From Nocardia brasiliensis (GTDB lineage: Bacteria > Actinomycetota > Actinomycetes > Mycobacteriales > Mycobacteriaceae), in NCBI RefSeq assembly GCF_011801125.1, contig NZ_CP046171.1, forward strand, positions 4,712,001 through 4,776,000: 64,000 nt of DNA, read 5' to 3'. Within the stretch, counting starts at the first letter, position 1, and each line of letters begins with the position of its first letter. The position numbers and the translations under genes were made by a program. Of the stretch, positions 55,706-63,961 are shown in pieces. The notes beneath the pieces are model-generated. The model was not told the DNA's origin. It did not search any database and saw only the letters and a program-made list of their open reading frames with translations.

Positions 55706-56473
55706 TCAGGCGGCAAGGGTGAGCACCTGCGGCCCGGTTTCGGTGATCGCGACAGTGTGTTCGGAGTGCGCGGTGCGCGAACCGTCGGCCGAGCGCAGCG
55801 TCCAGCCGTCGGGATCGGTGACGATGCGGTCGGTGGTGCGCGCGAACCAGGGTTCGATCGCGATGACGAGGCCGGGGCGCAGCCGATAGCCGCGACCCGC
55901 GCGACCGTGATTGGCCACGTGCGGGTCCTCGTGCATGGTGCGCCCGAGCCCGTGACCACCGAATTCGGTATTCACCGGGTAGCCGTAGTCGCGCGCCACC
56001 GCGGCGATGGCGGCGGAGATGTCGCCGATGCGATTGCCGGGCCGCGCGACCGCGATCGCGGCGACGAGGGCGTCCTCGGTGGCCCGGATCAGCCGCAGGT
56101 CTGCCTCGTCGGGCGTGCCGACCACGATCGTCGTCGCCGCGTCGGCCACCCAGCCGTCGATGCCGACGGCGAGGTCCATGGTCAGCACGTCTCCGTCCCG
56201 CAGCCGATAGTCGAACGGAAGTCCGTGCAGCACAGCGTCGTTCACCGACAGACAGACGGTATTGCGGAACGGCCCGCGACCGAAGGAGGGCGCGTAGTCC
56301 CAGTAGCAGGATTGCGCGCCGCGCCGCCGGATCTGCTCGCGCACGTGCGCCTCCAGCTCGAGCAGATTCACCCCGACCTCGGCCAGCGCCCGCAACTGCG
56401 CCAGCACTTCGGCGACGAACTGCCCGGTCACCCGCATCCGGGCGATTTCGTCCCGCGTCTTCAGCTCCACCAT
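55706..56473 (-). CDS. map: Methionine aminopeptidase, type I
   Basis: A 255-residue protein of the M24A family. All five metal ligands are visible: Asp100 (TMDLAVG), Asp111 (VADAATT), His174 (GGHGLGRTMHEDP), Glu207 (AIEPWF) and Glu238 (SEHTVAI); His83 (VLHGLP) is the usual substrate-positioning His. It removes the initiator Met from nascent proteins. It lacks the N-terminal SH3-binding extension of the longer mycobacterial MetAP1c, so it is probably the short-form MAP. The promoter region contains three copies of GGTATT-N2-AATACC, shared with the divergent XRE regulator. Specific regulation of a MAP copy is unusual. Confidence 0.94.
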   Translation of the reverse strand: MVELKTRDEIARMRVTGQFVAEVLAQLRALAEVGVNLLELEAHVREQIRRRGAQSCYWDYAPSFGRGPFRNTVCLSVNDAVLHGLPFDYRLRDGDVLTMDLAVGIDGWVADAATTIVVGTPDEADLRLIRATEDALVAAIAVARPGNRIGDISAAIAAVARDYGYPVNTEFGGHGLGRTMHEDPHVANHGRAGRGYRLRPGLVIAIEPWFARTTDRIVTDPDGWTLRSADGSRTAHSEHTVAITETGPQVLTLAA

Positions 56474-56487
56474 GAGAGAACCCTTTC

Positions 56488-56558
56488 GGTATTAAAATAC
56501 CCATAGATCGACGGTATTTTAATACCACACACCGACGGGCTTGCGGTATTTAAATACC
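56488..56558. promoter_or_regulatory. Three GGTATT-N2-AATACC operators between map and xre
   Basis: Perfect inverted repeats at 56488-56501 (spacer AA), 56513-56526 (spacer TT) and 56545-56558 (spacer TA), 25 and 32 bp apart. Each has identical six-base arms. They stand out strongly in GC-rich DNA and fill the divergent map/xre intergenic region, the third one lying 19 bp before the xre start. Binding by the XRE protein is inferred. Confidence 0.75.
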
Positions 56559-56576
56559 GAAGCTAGCCTGCCTTCC

Positions 56577-56840
56577 ATGGTCCGCCTTCCGTTGACGCCC
56601 GCGCAGATCGACGCGGGCCGCCGCCTCGGCGCCGCCCTGCGCACCGCTCGCGCGTCCCGCGATCTCACCGAAGTCGCTCGGGCAGCGGGCATTTCGCCGG
56701 AAACCCTGCGCAAGATCGAGACCGGACGACTCCCCTCCCCCGCCTTCGGCACCGTCGTCGCGTTGAGCATGGTGCTCGAGCTGCCATTACAGGACCTCGC
56801 GGACACCTGGCGCGCCGCAGGTCTCGCCGAAACGGCCTGA
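56577..56840 (+). CDS. XRE-type HTH regulator, probably controlling map
   Basis: The ATG at 56577 gives 87 residues; the TTG at 56541 would place the third operator inside the gene and is rejected. Residues ~12-70 form a Cro/C1-type helix-turn-helix: RRLGAALRTARASRDLTEVA, RAAGISPETLRKIETGRLPS and a last helix VVALSMVLELPLQDLADTWR. There is no ligand domain, so it is a minimal DNA-binding protein. Its position divergent from map, with three identical palindromes between, suggests it represses both genes. No Shine-Dalgarno is obvious; the mRNA may be leaderless. Confidence 0.88.
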   Translation: MVRLPLTPAQIDAGRRLGAALRTARASRDLTEVARAAGISPETLRKIETGRLPSPAFGTVVALSMVLELPLQDLADTWRAAGLAETA

Positions 56841-56874
56841 GCAGTCCGCTGTTCCGCTGCCAACGGCCCGATGG

Positions 56875-57255
56875 TCACGGCGTGCGCGTGATCGCGAGGC
56901 CGACCGAGCCGTCCGCGCCGCGAAACAGCTTGTGCAGCGTGATGACCAGGGTGCCGATCACCCCGTACGCACGGCCGACGAGTTCGCGCACCCGCTGCGT
57001 GCCGTCCGCATCGAGCACCGTGGCGGTACCGGTGTACACCTCGTCGTCCGCAGGCCGTCCCCGCGCATCGCACCGCCGCAACGTCACCTCGGGATTGCGC
57101 CGAATCCGCTTGACCTTCCACGTCTTCGGATTCGTCCACACCACGAGACGATCCCCGTCCGCGGCGACCCACACCGGCGTGCCGACCGGCGTCCCGTCCT
57201 TCTTATAAGTGGTCAACAGCACGAATTTGCTCGTACCCAGCTCATTCCAAGTCAT
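56875..57255 (-). CDS. PPOX-class (split-barrel) oxidoreductase, copy 2
   Basis: ATG 57255 gives 126 residues, the same length as copy 1 at 53873. It shares FVLLTTYKKDGTPVGTPVWV, WTNPKTWKVKRIRRNPEVTL and a TGTATVLDADGTQRVRELV stretch with it. Both are probable F420- or FMN-binding split-barrel proteins of unknown substrate. It is convergent with xre and 107 bp from the epoxide-hydrolase stop. The two copies bracket the padR/VOC and map/xre divergons, suggesting a local duplication followed by insertion or rearrangement. Confidence 0.87.
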   Translation of the reverse strand: MTWNELGTSKFVLLTTYKKDGTPVGTPVWVAADGDRLVVWTNPKTWKVKRIRRNPEVTLRRCDARGRPADDEVYTGTATVLDADGTQRVRELVGRAYGVIGTLVITLHKLFRGADGSVGLAITRTP

Positions 57256-57306
57256 ACGAAAAACGTAGATCGCCGACCCCACCCCGCCATCCGTCCCAGG
57301 ACTCGC

Positions 57307-57336
57307 CCCCGCCTACGCCCCGAGACGTAGGCGGGG
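57307..57336 (-). terminator. 11-bp hairpin after epoxide hydrolase gene
   Basis: CCCCGCCTACG (57307-57317) pairs perfectly with CGTAGGCGGGG (57326-57336) across eight bases, 26 bp after the epoxide hydrolase stop on the minus strand. Confidence 0.8.
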
Positions 57337-57361
57337 CGCGCTGGGTCGCCCCGCCTGCCGG

Positions 57362-58525
57362 TCAGCCGCGGCGTCTGCGGAAGAAGGCGCGGACGTCGTC
57401 GAGGAACAATTTGGGCTGTTCCAAGGCCGGGAAGTGGCCGCCCGCGGTGTATTCGGTGAAGTGCTCGAGGTGGCCGCCGGGGTTCATCACCCGGCGCATC
57501 AACGGGCTGGTGCCGAAGATCGCCCACCCCTGCGGCACATCGGAGGGCGCCGCCCACGCCATGCCCGAATGCGCCGATTCCCAAAGGAATTGGGCGGCCG
57601 ATGCGCCACTGCGGGTGAACCAGTAGATGCTGATGTTGGTCAGCATCAGGTCACGGTCGACGCGTTCGCCGAGGGGCAGCGCCGGATCGGTCCACGTCTG
57701 GAGCTTCTCCGCGATCCATGCCAGCTGCGCGATCGGCGAATCCGTCAGCGCCGCCGCGATCGCGTTCGGCTGCGTGGATTGCAGGACCAGATATCCCTTC
57801 TGCTCCGCCCAGCTCGCCCGGGCCTGCTCGATCGCGGCGAGATCGTCCGCGCTCAGCCCGTCCGGCATCGGCAACTGCTCCCCGACCAGCCCCAGCATGC
57901 CCTGGTCGCTGTTCACGTGGGTCGCGATCACCCGCTCCGGATAGACGGCCGCCAGCCGGGAGGTCACGCCCGCGCCGACATCACCGCCCTGCGCCACGAA
58001 CCTGTCGTACCCGAGCCGGGTCATCAGCTCGGCGAACGCGTCGGCCGTCCGGGCCAACTCCCACCCGGTCGAGGCCAGCGGCATGGAGAACCCGAACCCC
58101 GGCAGCGACGCAATCACGACATGGAACGCGTCCGCCGGGTCACCCCCGTGTGCCGCCGGATCCGTCAAAGGCCCCAGCACATCGAGGAATTCGACCACCG
58201 AACCGGGATACCCGTGCGTAATCAACAGCGGCACCGCCCCTTCCGCCGCCGAGCGCACATGGACGAAGTGAATCGTCTGCCCGTCGATCTCCGTCGTGAA
58301 CTGATCGAACGCGTTCAGCTTCGCTTCCTGTGCCCGCCAATCGAATTCGTCGCGCCAATACGCCGCCAACTCCGCCAGATACCGCGGCGCGATCCCCCGC
58401 CCCCAATCGTCCTCGGTCCCCGCCACCACCTCCGGCACCCGCACCTCCCGCAACCGCCTGCGCAGCTCATCCACTTCGGTCTGCGGAATGTCGATACGGA
58501 AGGGATGGATCGCTGTGTTCGTCAT
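57362..58525 (-). CDS. Epoxide hydrolase with N-terminal EHN domain
   Basis: ATG 58525 gives 387 residues. Residues ~5-110 form the EHN domain (FRIDIPQTEVDELRRRLREV, DWGRGIAPRYLAELAAYW, FDWRAQEAKLNAFDQF), typical of juvenile-hormone/microsomal-type epoxide hydrolases. The alpha/beta hydrolase core has ITHGYPGSVVEF (oxyanion HGxP), nucleophile Asp in VAQGGDVGAGVT, and the His in TAGGHFPALEQP. It would open epoxides to diols, probably in lipid or xenobiotic metabolism. Monocistronic, with a hairpin terminator after it. Confidence 0.92.
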   Translation of the reverse strand: MTNTAIHPFRIDIPQTEVDELRRRLREVRVPEVVAGTEDDWGRGIAPRYLAELAAYWRDEFDWRAQEAKLNAFDQFTTEIDGQTIHFVHVRSAAEGAVPLLITHGYPGSVVEFLDVLGPLTDPAAHGGDPADAFHVVIASLPGFGFSMPLASTGWELARTADAFAELMTRLGYDRFVAQGGDVGAGVTSRLAAVYPERVIATHVNSDQGMLGLVGEQLPMPDGLSADDLAAIEQARASWAEQKGYLVLQSTQPNAIAAALTDSPIAQLAWIAEKLQTWTDPALPLGERVDRDLMLTNISIYWFTRSGASAAQFLWESAHSGMAWAAPSDVPQGWAIFGTSPLMRRVMNPGGHLEHFTEYTAGGHFPALEQPKLFLDDVRAFFRRRRG

Positions 58526-58955
58526 GAGAACCACTCTCCAACCCCTTGCGGAAGAGTTTCTTCCGCGATCAAGCCCTCTTCTCGGATTCTTCGGAATTCT
58601 CAGCAAGGCGCCAACTCGTCGAATGTGTCCGGGCGTAACCAGCGATCTCGACGGGATATCTGCGGTGCGTGGATCCGGGGGAGCGGCGTACTGTGGTCAA
58701 GTCCCGCACGTGTGCGGGCGCGAACTTCTGTAGTGGAAACGAGGTGGTGACGTATATCCCAGGCCGAGTAGCCGTCCGTGTGCCCCCATGTCCTGAGTGC
58801 TGGACGTGTGCGGGGGCGGACGTCGCGCTGGTCTGAGTCGCGTCACCCAACTGTCATTCCCGGGTGCAGCTCTGCCGACTGCCCGGGTTTCGTGTTCATG
58901 CGAGTCCGGTGTGGCCGGCGGCGAGCTCCCCGATTCCCGCACCAGGAGTCCTGCC
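58526..58955. other. Intergenic stretch, no gene seen
   Basis: 430 bp upstream of both the epoxide hydrolase (divergent) and the broken MFS gene. Short open frames exist but none reads as a protein. GTGTGCGGGCGCG (~58709) and GTGTGCGGGGGCG (~58806) recur about 100 bp apart, meaning not clear. An AGGAG at 58944-58948 serves the MFS remnant. Confidence 0.5.
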
Positions 58956-59661
58956 GTGAGTTCCTCCACGCTCGGCCACGAACCCGAGCACACCCCTGAG
59001 CCCTCGAACAACGCCTCATCGCCGATGTCGACGGCGGCCAAGATCGCCCTCGCGGTCCTGTTGACCGGCGAGCTCATGAACATCCTCGATGATTCGGTCG
59101 TCCTGACCGCGATGCCGACGCTGCAGCGGTCGCTCGGCGCCGGATCGGGCGTGCCGCAGTGGCTGACCGCGGGCACTGCTCGCCGTCGGTGAGGTGACGG
59201 GCGCGATGACCGCGACCAAGACCGCGGGACGTTTCGCGCGCCGCGTACCGCAGTTCGGCGCGCTGATCAGCCTTGCCGCGGTCACGGCCTACGGGTTCCA
59301 GATCGGCGGGCACCCCGAGGGGTCCTTGCTCGTCATGGCGGTTCCGGTGCTGCTGCTCGGGTTCGGTCTCGGCACGATCGGCGGCCCCGTCGCCGACCTG
59401 ACCCTGGCCGAGGTCCCGAACGAGAGCGCAGGTGCGGCCTCGGGCCTGTTCAACACCGCGCTACAGCTCGGCTACGCCGTCGGCATCGCACTGACCGGCC
59501 CGCTGTTCTTCGCCACCGCCGACGGCGGCGCCACGCTCACCCGCGCCGCCTTCGCCGGCGTCCTGTGGTGGGTAGGCGGTGCCCTGATCCTGATGTGGGC
59601 CTTGATGTTCAGCCTGCCCGCACCAACCAAGGGCCGCACCGAAGATGTGCCGCTCTCGTGA
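58956..59661 (+). pseudogene. Decayed DHA2-type MFS transporter, internally deleted
   Basis: From GTG 58956 (with AGGAG upstream) a frame encodes ~78 residues with the start of an MFS drug/proton antiporter: AKIALAVLLTGELMNILDDS, VVLTAMPTLQRSLGA and QWLTAGTA, matching TM1 and the entry into TM2. It then stops at 59192. In another frame, from ~59170, LLAVGEVTGAM leads into the C-terminal part (59194-59661) with the last four membrane helices and a cytoplasmic tail. DHA2 proteins have about 450-500 residues and 14 helices, so most of the middle (~8 helices) is missing and the junction is out of frame. Non-functional as a transporter. Confidence 0.85.
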
Positions 59662-59784
59662 ATTGCGCTCGGACCGTTGAGGTTCGGGTTCCAAGAAATC
59701 CTGTCAGCTGGCTGAGATTCAGCAGAGGAGTCGGTGCCGCTCTCCTCGATGATCATTCAGGAGTTCGAGGGCGACGACCACCAC

Positions 59785-60381
59785 TCAGCCGTAGAAGGTC
59801 ACCAGATCTTGCCGCGGCCATGGCCTATCGAAGCTCAGGGCGAACGCGTTGAAGTGCAAGGTCTCGTCCGCAGCGTCGAGCAGGACGCTTACCAGAGCGG
59901 CCGTCTCCGTCCCGACAGTGACCGCGCCGTAGACCTCGCGCAACTCCGGCACTCGTTGGGCCGCCACATGCCCGACGACCGGCGCGTTGCCGGCCTGGGG
60001 CGCACTGAAGGGGTTGTCGAAGACGAAACTCAATGGCGTGAGTTCCCGGGGCACGCCGGCGGCCTCGAGCTCCGCACTCGCTTCTTCCAGATACCGCCAG
60101 CCCCACCGCAGCGGCCCGAGGTCGAAGCGGGTCGACTCGCCGTACTCGATCACGTCCTGCCACACCTGGGCGTAGGCGTCCCCGGCGCCCGGGTTCTTGG
60201 GGCGGTCACCGAAGATGTCGTCGACAGCCTCCACCACGGACGGCGATCCGATTCCCCTGTTCTGCGCGTCCATGGCGATCGCTCGCCGTCGGCTCTCCTC
60301 CAGCACGCCGGCTCCTGGCTGCCGAACCCACGTCCGCACGTTCTCGAGGCTCACGCTGTAGATGGTGAGCCGCGTACTCAT
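59785..60381 (-). CDS. Hypothetical cytoplasmic protein
   Basis: A 198-residue protein from ATG 60381, preceded by GTGGAGGAGAACCG, a strong Shine-Dalgarno. It has no signal peptide or membrane segment. It starts MSTRLTIYSVSLENVRTWV, has FGDRPKNPGAGDAYAQVWQD and RFDLGPLRWGWRYLEEASAE in the middle, and a C-terminal stretch ending FALSFDRPWPRQDLVTF. Trp-rich alternation of helices and strands suggests a single compact domain. Related-looking proteins of about this size occur in Streptomyces as uncharacterised DUFs, but I cannot name one with confidence. No operon partner. Confidence 0.72.
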   Translation of the reverse strand: MSTRLTIYSVSLENVRTWVRQPGAGVLEESRRRAIAMDAQNRGIGSPSVVEAVDDIFGDRPKNPGAGDAYAQVWQDVIEYGESTRFDLGPLRWGWRYLEEASAELEAAGVPRELTPLSFVFDNPFSAPQAGNAPVVGHVAAQRVPELREVYGAVTVGTETAALVSVLLDAADETLHFNAFALSFDRPWPRQDLVTFYG

Positions 60382-60733
60382 CGGTTCTCCTCCACTCGGC
60401 GTTCCGGGACCCGCATCGCATCAACCGGTGCCGACCGCCCCAACCGTCAGCACCCTATAGCCCCCAGTAGGTCGGCGCATTCCGACTACGCCGCGGACAC
60501 GCTCGCCGATGATGTCAAATCTCTTTGATGCCAGCAGATCTCGCACCACACCGCCGGACGCAGGAGTACGCCGATATCCGCCGTCAAGAGACACCAGCAC
60601 CTGCCGCTCTCAGGGCCCACGCCTCCGAAAGTTCCGATGAACGTAGCCCCTGGACCGCCGAGCATCCGCTACTGCCCCGAACCGCGCGTTTCGAACCACC
60701 GTCGACCGCAAATATGTTGCGGGACTTGCGTGC
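60382..60733. other. Intergenic stretch, no gene seen
   Basis: 352 bp between the divergent hypothetical gene and the GNAT gene. One 70-codon frame (60525-60737) has unusual composition and no ribosome-binding site. I see no repeat or clear hairpin. Confidence 0.5.
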
Positions 60734-61237
60734 ATGATCGAGCATGCAGCGGTGACCGATACACGGCGGCTGGATGCCGCGGACTGGCGGCTCTTTCGTG
60801 ACGTGCAGTTGGCCGGGCTGCTCGACGCGCCGTACTCCGCGAACCTCACGCACGCGCAGGCGGCGCGGCGCACCGAAATCGAGTGGCGGCACAAGCTTTC
60901 CGTGCAGGCGGTGTTCGCCACCGCGCGCGACGGCAAGGCGGTCGGGATCGCGGGTGGGCGGTTGGAGCCGGACGCCGAGACACCGACGCTGGTCTCGCTG
61001 TGGGTGGCGCCGGACGCCCGTGGGCTGGGTGTCGGGGACGAGCTGGTGCGCACCGTGCTCGAGTGGGCCCGCGGCGAGGGCCATCGCCGAATCACCCTCT
61101 GGGTGCTGGACAGCAACGCACCGGCCGAACGGCTCTACCGGCGACACGGCTTCCAGCGGACCGGACAGCGCAGGGCCATGCCGCGGGACGCGACCATGAT
61201 CGAGGTAGAGATGGCGCTCGACCTGCACGAAGCCTAA
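60734..61237 (+). CDS. GNAT-family N-acetyltransferase
   Basis: A 167-residue protein from ATG 60734. The acetyl-CoA-binding motif A is TLVSLWVAPDARGLGVGDEL (with the R-x-x-G-x-G core), followed by LVRTVLEWARGEGHRRITLW and the C-terminal NAPAERLYRRHGFQRTGQRR, all typical of GNAT enzymes. It acetylates an amine on a protein or small molecule; the substrate is unknown. An N-terminal region with RLFRDVQLAGLLDAPYSA is the usual acceptor-side helix pair. Stand-alone gene. Confidence 0.9.
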   Translation: MIEHAAVTDTRRLDAADWRLFRDVQLAGLLDAPYSANLTHAQAARRTEIEWRHKLSVQAVFATARDGKAVGIAGGRLEPDAETPTLVSLWVAPDARGLGVGDELVRTVLEWARGEGHRRITLWVLDSNAPAERLYRRHGFQRTGQRRAMPRDATMIEVEMALDLHEA

Positions 61238-61340
61238 GCTACCGAACGGTCGCCAAGGTCACAGAAATTCTAGGAAGCACCGAGCGGCATCATGCGGTAA
61301 TTTACCTTTCCAAATGGCTGCGGGCATCCGAGGAGTCGAC

Positions 61341-61733
61341 ATGCATTTCGGCGGGTTGGCGTTGCTGGTAGATGACGTGGACGCGACGGTGGCCTTCTAC
61401 GAGGCGGCCTTCGGTCTCGGACAGGTGTTCGCCGACGGCGACGGCTCCTTCGTGGTGCTCGGCCGCGGCGGCTGGTCGCAAGGGCCGAGCACGCCCTATC
61501 TCAGCGTCGAGCACCGGCGCAAGATCGACGACTACAGCGAACCCCGCCCCGCGGACGGGTTCCGGGTGCTGCTCGAAGCCGACGACGTGGACGAGGCCTA
61601 CCGCCGGGCGGTCGACGCGGGCGCGCGCAGCGCGCTGGCTCCGACCACCCGCCCCTGGGGACAGCGGGTCGCCGCGGTCATCGACCTCAACGACGCCATC
61701 GTGGAGATCAATGGTCCGGTCGTCCCCGACTGA
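61341..61733 (+). CDS. VOC-fold (glyoxalase-like) protein
   Basis: ATG 61341, preceded by GAGGAGTCGAC, gives 130 residues. A VOC domain with MHFGGLALLVDDVDATVAFY, GLGQVFADGDGSFVVLG, RVLLEADDVDEAYRRAVDAG and AAVIDLNDAIVEIN. The last Glu and first His are in the positions of VOC metal ligands. Members include dioxygenases, glyoxalase I and antibiotic-binding proteins; the function here is unknown. A hairpin about 230 bp after the stop may end its transcript. Confidence 0.86.
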   Translation: MHFGGLALLVDDVDATVAFYEAAFGLGQVFADGDGSFVVLGRGGWSQGPSTPYLSVEHRRKIDDYSEPRPADGFRVLLEADDVDEAYRRAVDAGARSALAPTTRPWGQRVAAVIDLNDAIVEINGPVVPD

Positions 61734-62333
61734 CGCACCGAGACACCTTGGCGCACACCGAAATCGGCACAGCCCATCCGCCGGCACCGAACCGGAGCCG
61801 CACGCCGCTCATATCGCCCACCGATTCCGAGCAGCGCCGCGCGCCCGCCCCGAACCCGGAATCCTCGACCGACGCTTCGCCCGCCCAGCCGCGCGCCCGG
61901 TCGACATCGAGCACGATCTCGAATATCAGTGCGGCCCAACACCTCAGCACCCCTACTACACAACAAGGGGCCGCAGCCGCCAGCTGAGGCCCCTCGTGGT
62001 TGTGCCGACCGGTGTCCGAGCTACTTTCCTCTGGGCCCCGGCCTCGATACAAGACACTCTCACATTTGCGGGCATTCGGCGCACCGAGCGCGAGTGCGAC
62101 TGTGACCAGCGGCGCATGTGCATCTGCATTGACGATGCAAACCGCCCTGACCAGGGAAAATAGCAAAGAGGCGCACGAGAGGATGTCACGGAAAGATAAC
62201 GGCGAGGCGCGATCGTTTTCATACTGTGCCCCTCCGAAACACGAGATCCGTTCTACCGCAATCGCACTCACCTGAGAACCGAGAACCGGGCGGCGGTGAC
62301 GGCGGCCCGCCCGCACTCGGCTAACCTGGCCCG
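61734..62333. other. 600-bp gene-free stretch
   Basis: No believable gene in 600 bp. The longest frame (61708-62316, minus) is Cys/Arg/Ser-rich and lacks a start signal. Composition falls towards A/T between 62100 and 62280, which suggests promoter DNA for the gtrA operon. A hairpin is listed separately. Confidence 0.55.
61966..61994. terminator. Hairpin AGGGGCC/GGCCCCT in the gene-free stretch
   Basis: AGGGGCC (61966-61972) pairs with GGCCCCT (61988-61994). Outside it, CACAAC and GTTGTG extend the stem after an internal loop. Likely transcription terminator; direction not clear. Confidence 0.5.
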
Positions 62334-62864
62334 ATGTTCTTGGCCCAGATTGTCGCCGCCCGCGTGCCGAGCCGAATGCTGTCCGCGTTCGTGCGCAACG
62401 CCGAGCTGCTGAAGTTTCTGACCGTCGGAGCGATCGCCTTCGTCACCACCTCGGTGCTGTTCTTCGGGCTGAAATGGACCGTCCTACATGGGAAGCCGGT
62501 TACCGCCAACATGGTCGCGGTCCTGATCGCGACGGTAGTGTCCTATGTGCTGAACCGCGAGTGGGCGTTCACCGCACGCGGCGGCCACGAGCGACGGCAC
62601 GAGGCGGCGCTGTTCTTCGTGGTCGCGGGCATCGGCATGGTGATCAACCAGCTGCCGCTCGCGGTGTCGAGCTACATCTTCCAGCTCCGGGCGCCGCACG
62701 TGTCGGTGGTCACCGAGAACATCGCCGACTTCATCAGCGCGACGATCATCGGCACCCTGCTCGCCACCGTGTTCCGCTGGTGGGCCATGCGCAAGTTCGT
62801 CTTCCCGCATCAGGTCGAGCCGGAGCTGGAACGCGACGCGGCGATCCCCGAGCTGCGTGCCTGA
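62334..62864 (+). CDS. GtrA-family membrane protein
   Basis: A 176-residue protein with four membrane helices and the GtrA pattern: LLKFLTVGAIAFVTTSVLFF, ANMVAVLIATVVSYVLNREW (the conserved NR-x-W/F), FFVVAGIGMVINQLPLAVSS and TIIGTLLATVFRWWAMRKFV (terminal R-x-x-x-R-K-x-V-F). GtrA proteins flip or transfer undecaprenyl- or decaprenyl-phosphate-linked sugars, for arabinogalactan and wall glycans in mycobacteria (Rv3789). Its last codons overlap the start of the SUMF1-like gene, so the two are co-translated. Confidence 0.92.
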   Translation: MFLAQIVAARVPSRMLSAFVRNAELLKFLTVGAIAFVTTSVLFFGLKWTVLHGKPVTANMVAVLIATVVSYVLNREWAFTARGGHERRHEAALFFVVAGIGMVINQLPLAVSSYIFQLRAPHVSVVTENIADFISATIIGTLLATVFRWWAMRKFVFPHQVEPELERDAAIPELRA

Positions 62865-63534
62865 CCTGCGGGTGGACCCGGACGCGCTGATCACGGTCCC
62901 CGCGGGCACGGTGCGGCTGGCCGATCGGCGCACCCAGCGCAGTTGGACCGTCGACATCGCGACTTTCCGGATCGGCGCGGTCCCGATCACCCAGGAACGG
63001 TATGCGCTGATCACCGGCGAGCGGCCGAGCAGCGCGCCGGGCGAGCGCAGGCCGGTCGACGGCGTCTCCTGGTGGGACGCCGTGCGCTGCTGCAACGCGA
63101 TGTCCGAGCGCGCGGGCCTGCGACCCGCCTACCGCATCGGCGGGGACGACGACATCGAGTGGGACACCACCGCCGCGGGCTATCGGCTGCCGAGCGAGGC
63201 CGAATGGGAGTACGCCTGCCGCGCGGGCAGCACCGGCCCCCGGTACGGCCCGCTCGACGATATCGCTTGGTACCGCGGCAATTCCGATGACCGGATGCAC
63301 GAGGTCGGCGGGAGACGCCCCAACGCGTTCGGTCTGTTCGACATGCTCGGCAACACCTGGGACTGGTGCTGGGACGTCTACGACGCCGAGGTCTACGGCG
63401 CCTACCGGGTGCTGCGCGGCGGCGGCTGGTTCGACGAGCACTGGAGCTGCCGGGCGGGCGTGCGCCGCCGCAGCCACCCGAGTCTGCGGCTCGACGATGT
63501 CGGTTTCCGGGTCGCTCGCTCCATAACGCCCTGA
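62857..63534 (+). CDS. SUMF1/FGE-like domain protein lacking one active-site Cys
   Basis: A 225-residue protein from GTG 62857, overlapping gtrA by eight bases. It has the formylglycine-generating-enzyme fold: PVDGVSWWDAVRCCNAMSER, YRLPSEAEWEYACRAG, FGLFDMLGNTWDWCWDVY and VLRGGGWFDEHWSCRAGVRR, ending in DDVGFRVARS. In true FGE the loop after GGS/W holds two catalytic Cys; here only the second (WSC) is present and the first position is acidic. It is therefore more likely a non-FGE family member (EgtB/PvdO-like oxygenase or a binding protein) than a sulfatase activator. No sulfatase gene is near. Confidence 0.88.
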   Translation: MPDLRVDPDALITVPAGTVRLADRRTQRSWTVDIATFRIGAVPITQERYALITGERPSSAPGERRPVDGVSWWDAVRCCNAMSERAGLRPAYRIGGDDDIEWDTTAAGYRLPSEAEWEYACRAGSTGPRYGPLDDIAWYRGNSDDRMHEVGGRRPNAFGLFDMLGNTWDWCWDVYDAEVYGAYRVLRGGGWFDEHWSCRAGVRRRSHPSLRLDDVGFRVARSITP

Positions 63535-63607
63535 TCGGACATTCCCGACAGGTTCCGCCGTACGCTCCACGAAATCGTCAGGGCCGCACATACTGTCCGG
63601 TACAAGC

Positions 63608-63961
63608 ATGGCTATTCCCCAGACAACGCGCCCGTGCCACCGGATCCCGCTGGCACGTCGACCCGAAGCGAGCGTATTCATGGTCATCATCGCTGTGCAC
63701 GACGCCCTCCTCGCCCAGATCGGCAATCCGACACCGGAAGCGCCGCCGGTCTCGGACAAGATCCTGCAGATGGTCCGCTACCTCACCTGGCTGGTGTTGC
63801 TGTCCGGTGTCTGCGGAATCACCTTCGCCGGTGGACGATTCGCCTGGGAGAAGTGGCAGGGCGGTGCGCTCGAGTCGCCGAAGATGATCGCGGGCGCGAT
63901 GATCGGCGGGGTGGTCGCCACGAGCGCGGGCACGATCATGAACGCGGTCGTCGGCGCCTGA
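63608..63961 (+). CDS. Small two-helix membrane protein, pilin-like layout
   Basis: A 117-residue protein from ATG 63608; ATG 63680 would give a shorter form. After a ~45-residue N-terminal region there are two membrane helices, RYLTWLVLLSGVCGITFAGG and a Gly/Ala-rich MIAGAMIGGVVATSAGTIMN, joined by a short basic loop. This resembles TrbC/VirB2-like subunits and small membrane proteins encoded with type IV secretion genes of actinobacterial integrative elements, but the evidence is weak. What follows lies outside the window, so the operon is not visible. Confidence 0.6.
   Translation: MAIPQTTRPCHRIPLARRPEASVFMVIIAVHDALLAQIGNPTPEAPPVSDKILQMVRYLTWLVLLSGVCGITFAGGRFAWEKWQGGALESPKMIAGAMIGGVVATSAGTIMNAVVGA

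Noticed and set aside
61708..62316. Minus-strand frame of 202 codons in the gap before gtrA
   Set aside because: Overlaps the end of the VOC gene, has a Cys/Arg/Ser-rich random composition and no start signal.
62857..63534. Genuine formylglycine-generating enzyme
   Set aside because: Only one of the two catalytic Cys positions is Cys, and no sulfatase is encoded near.
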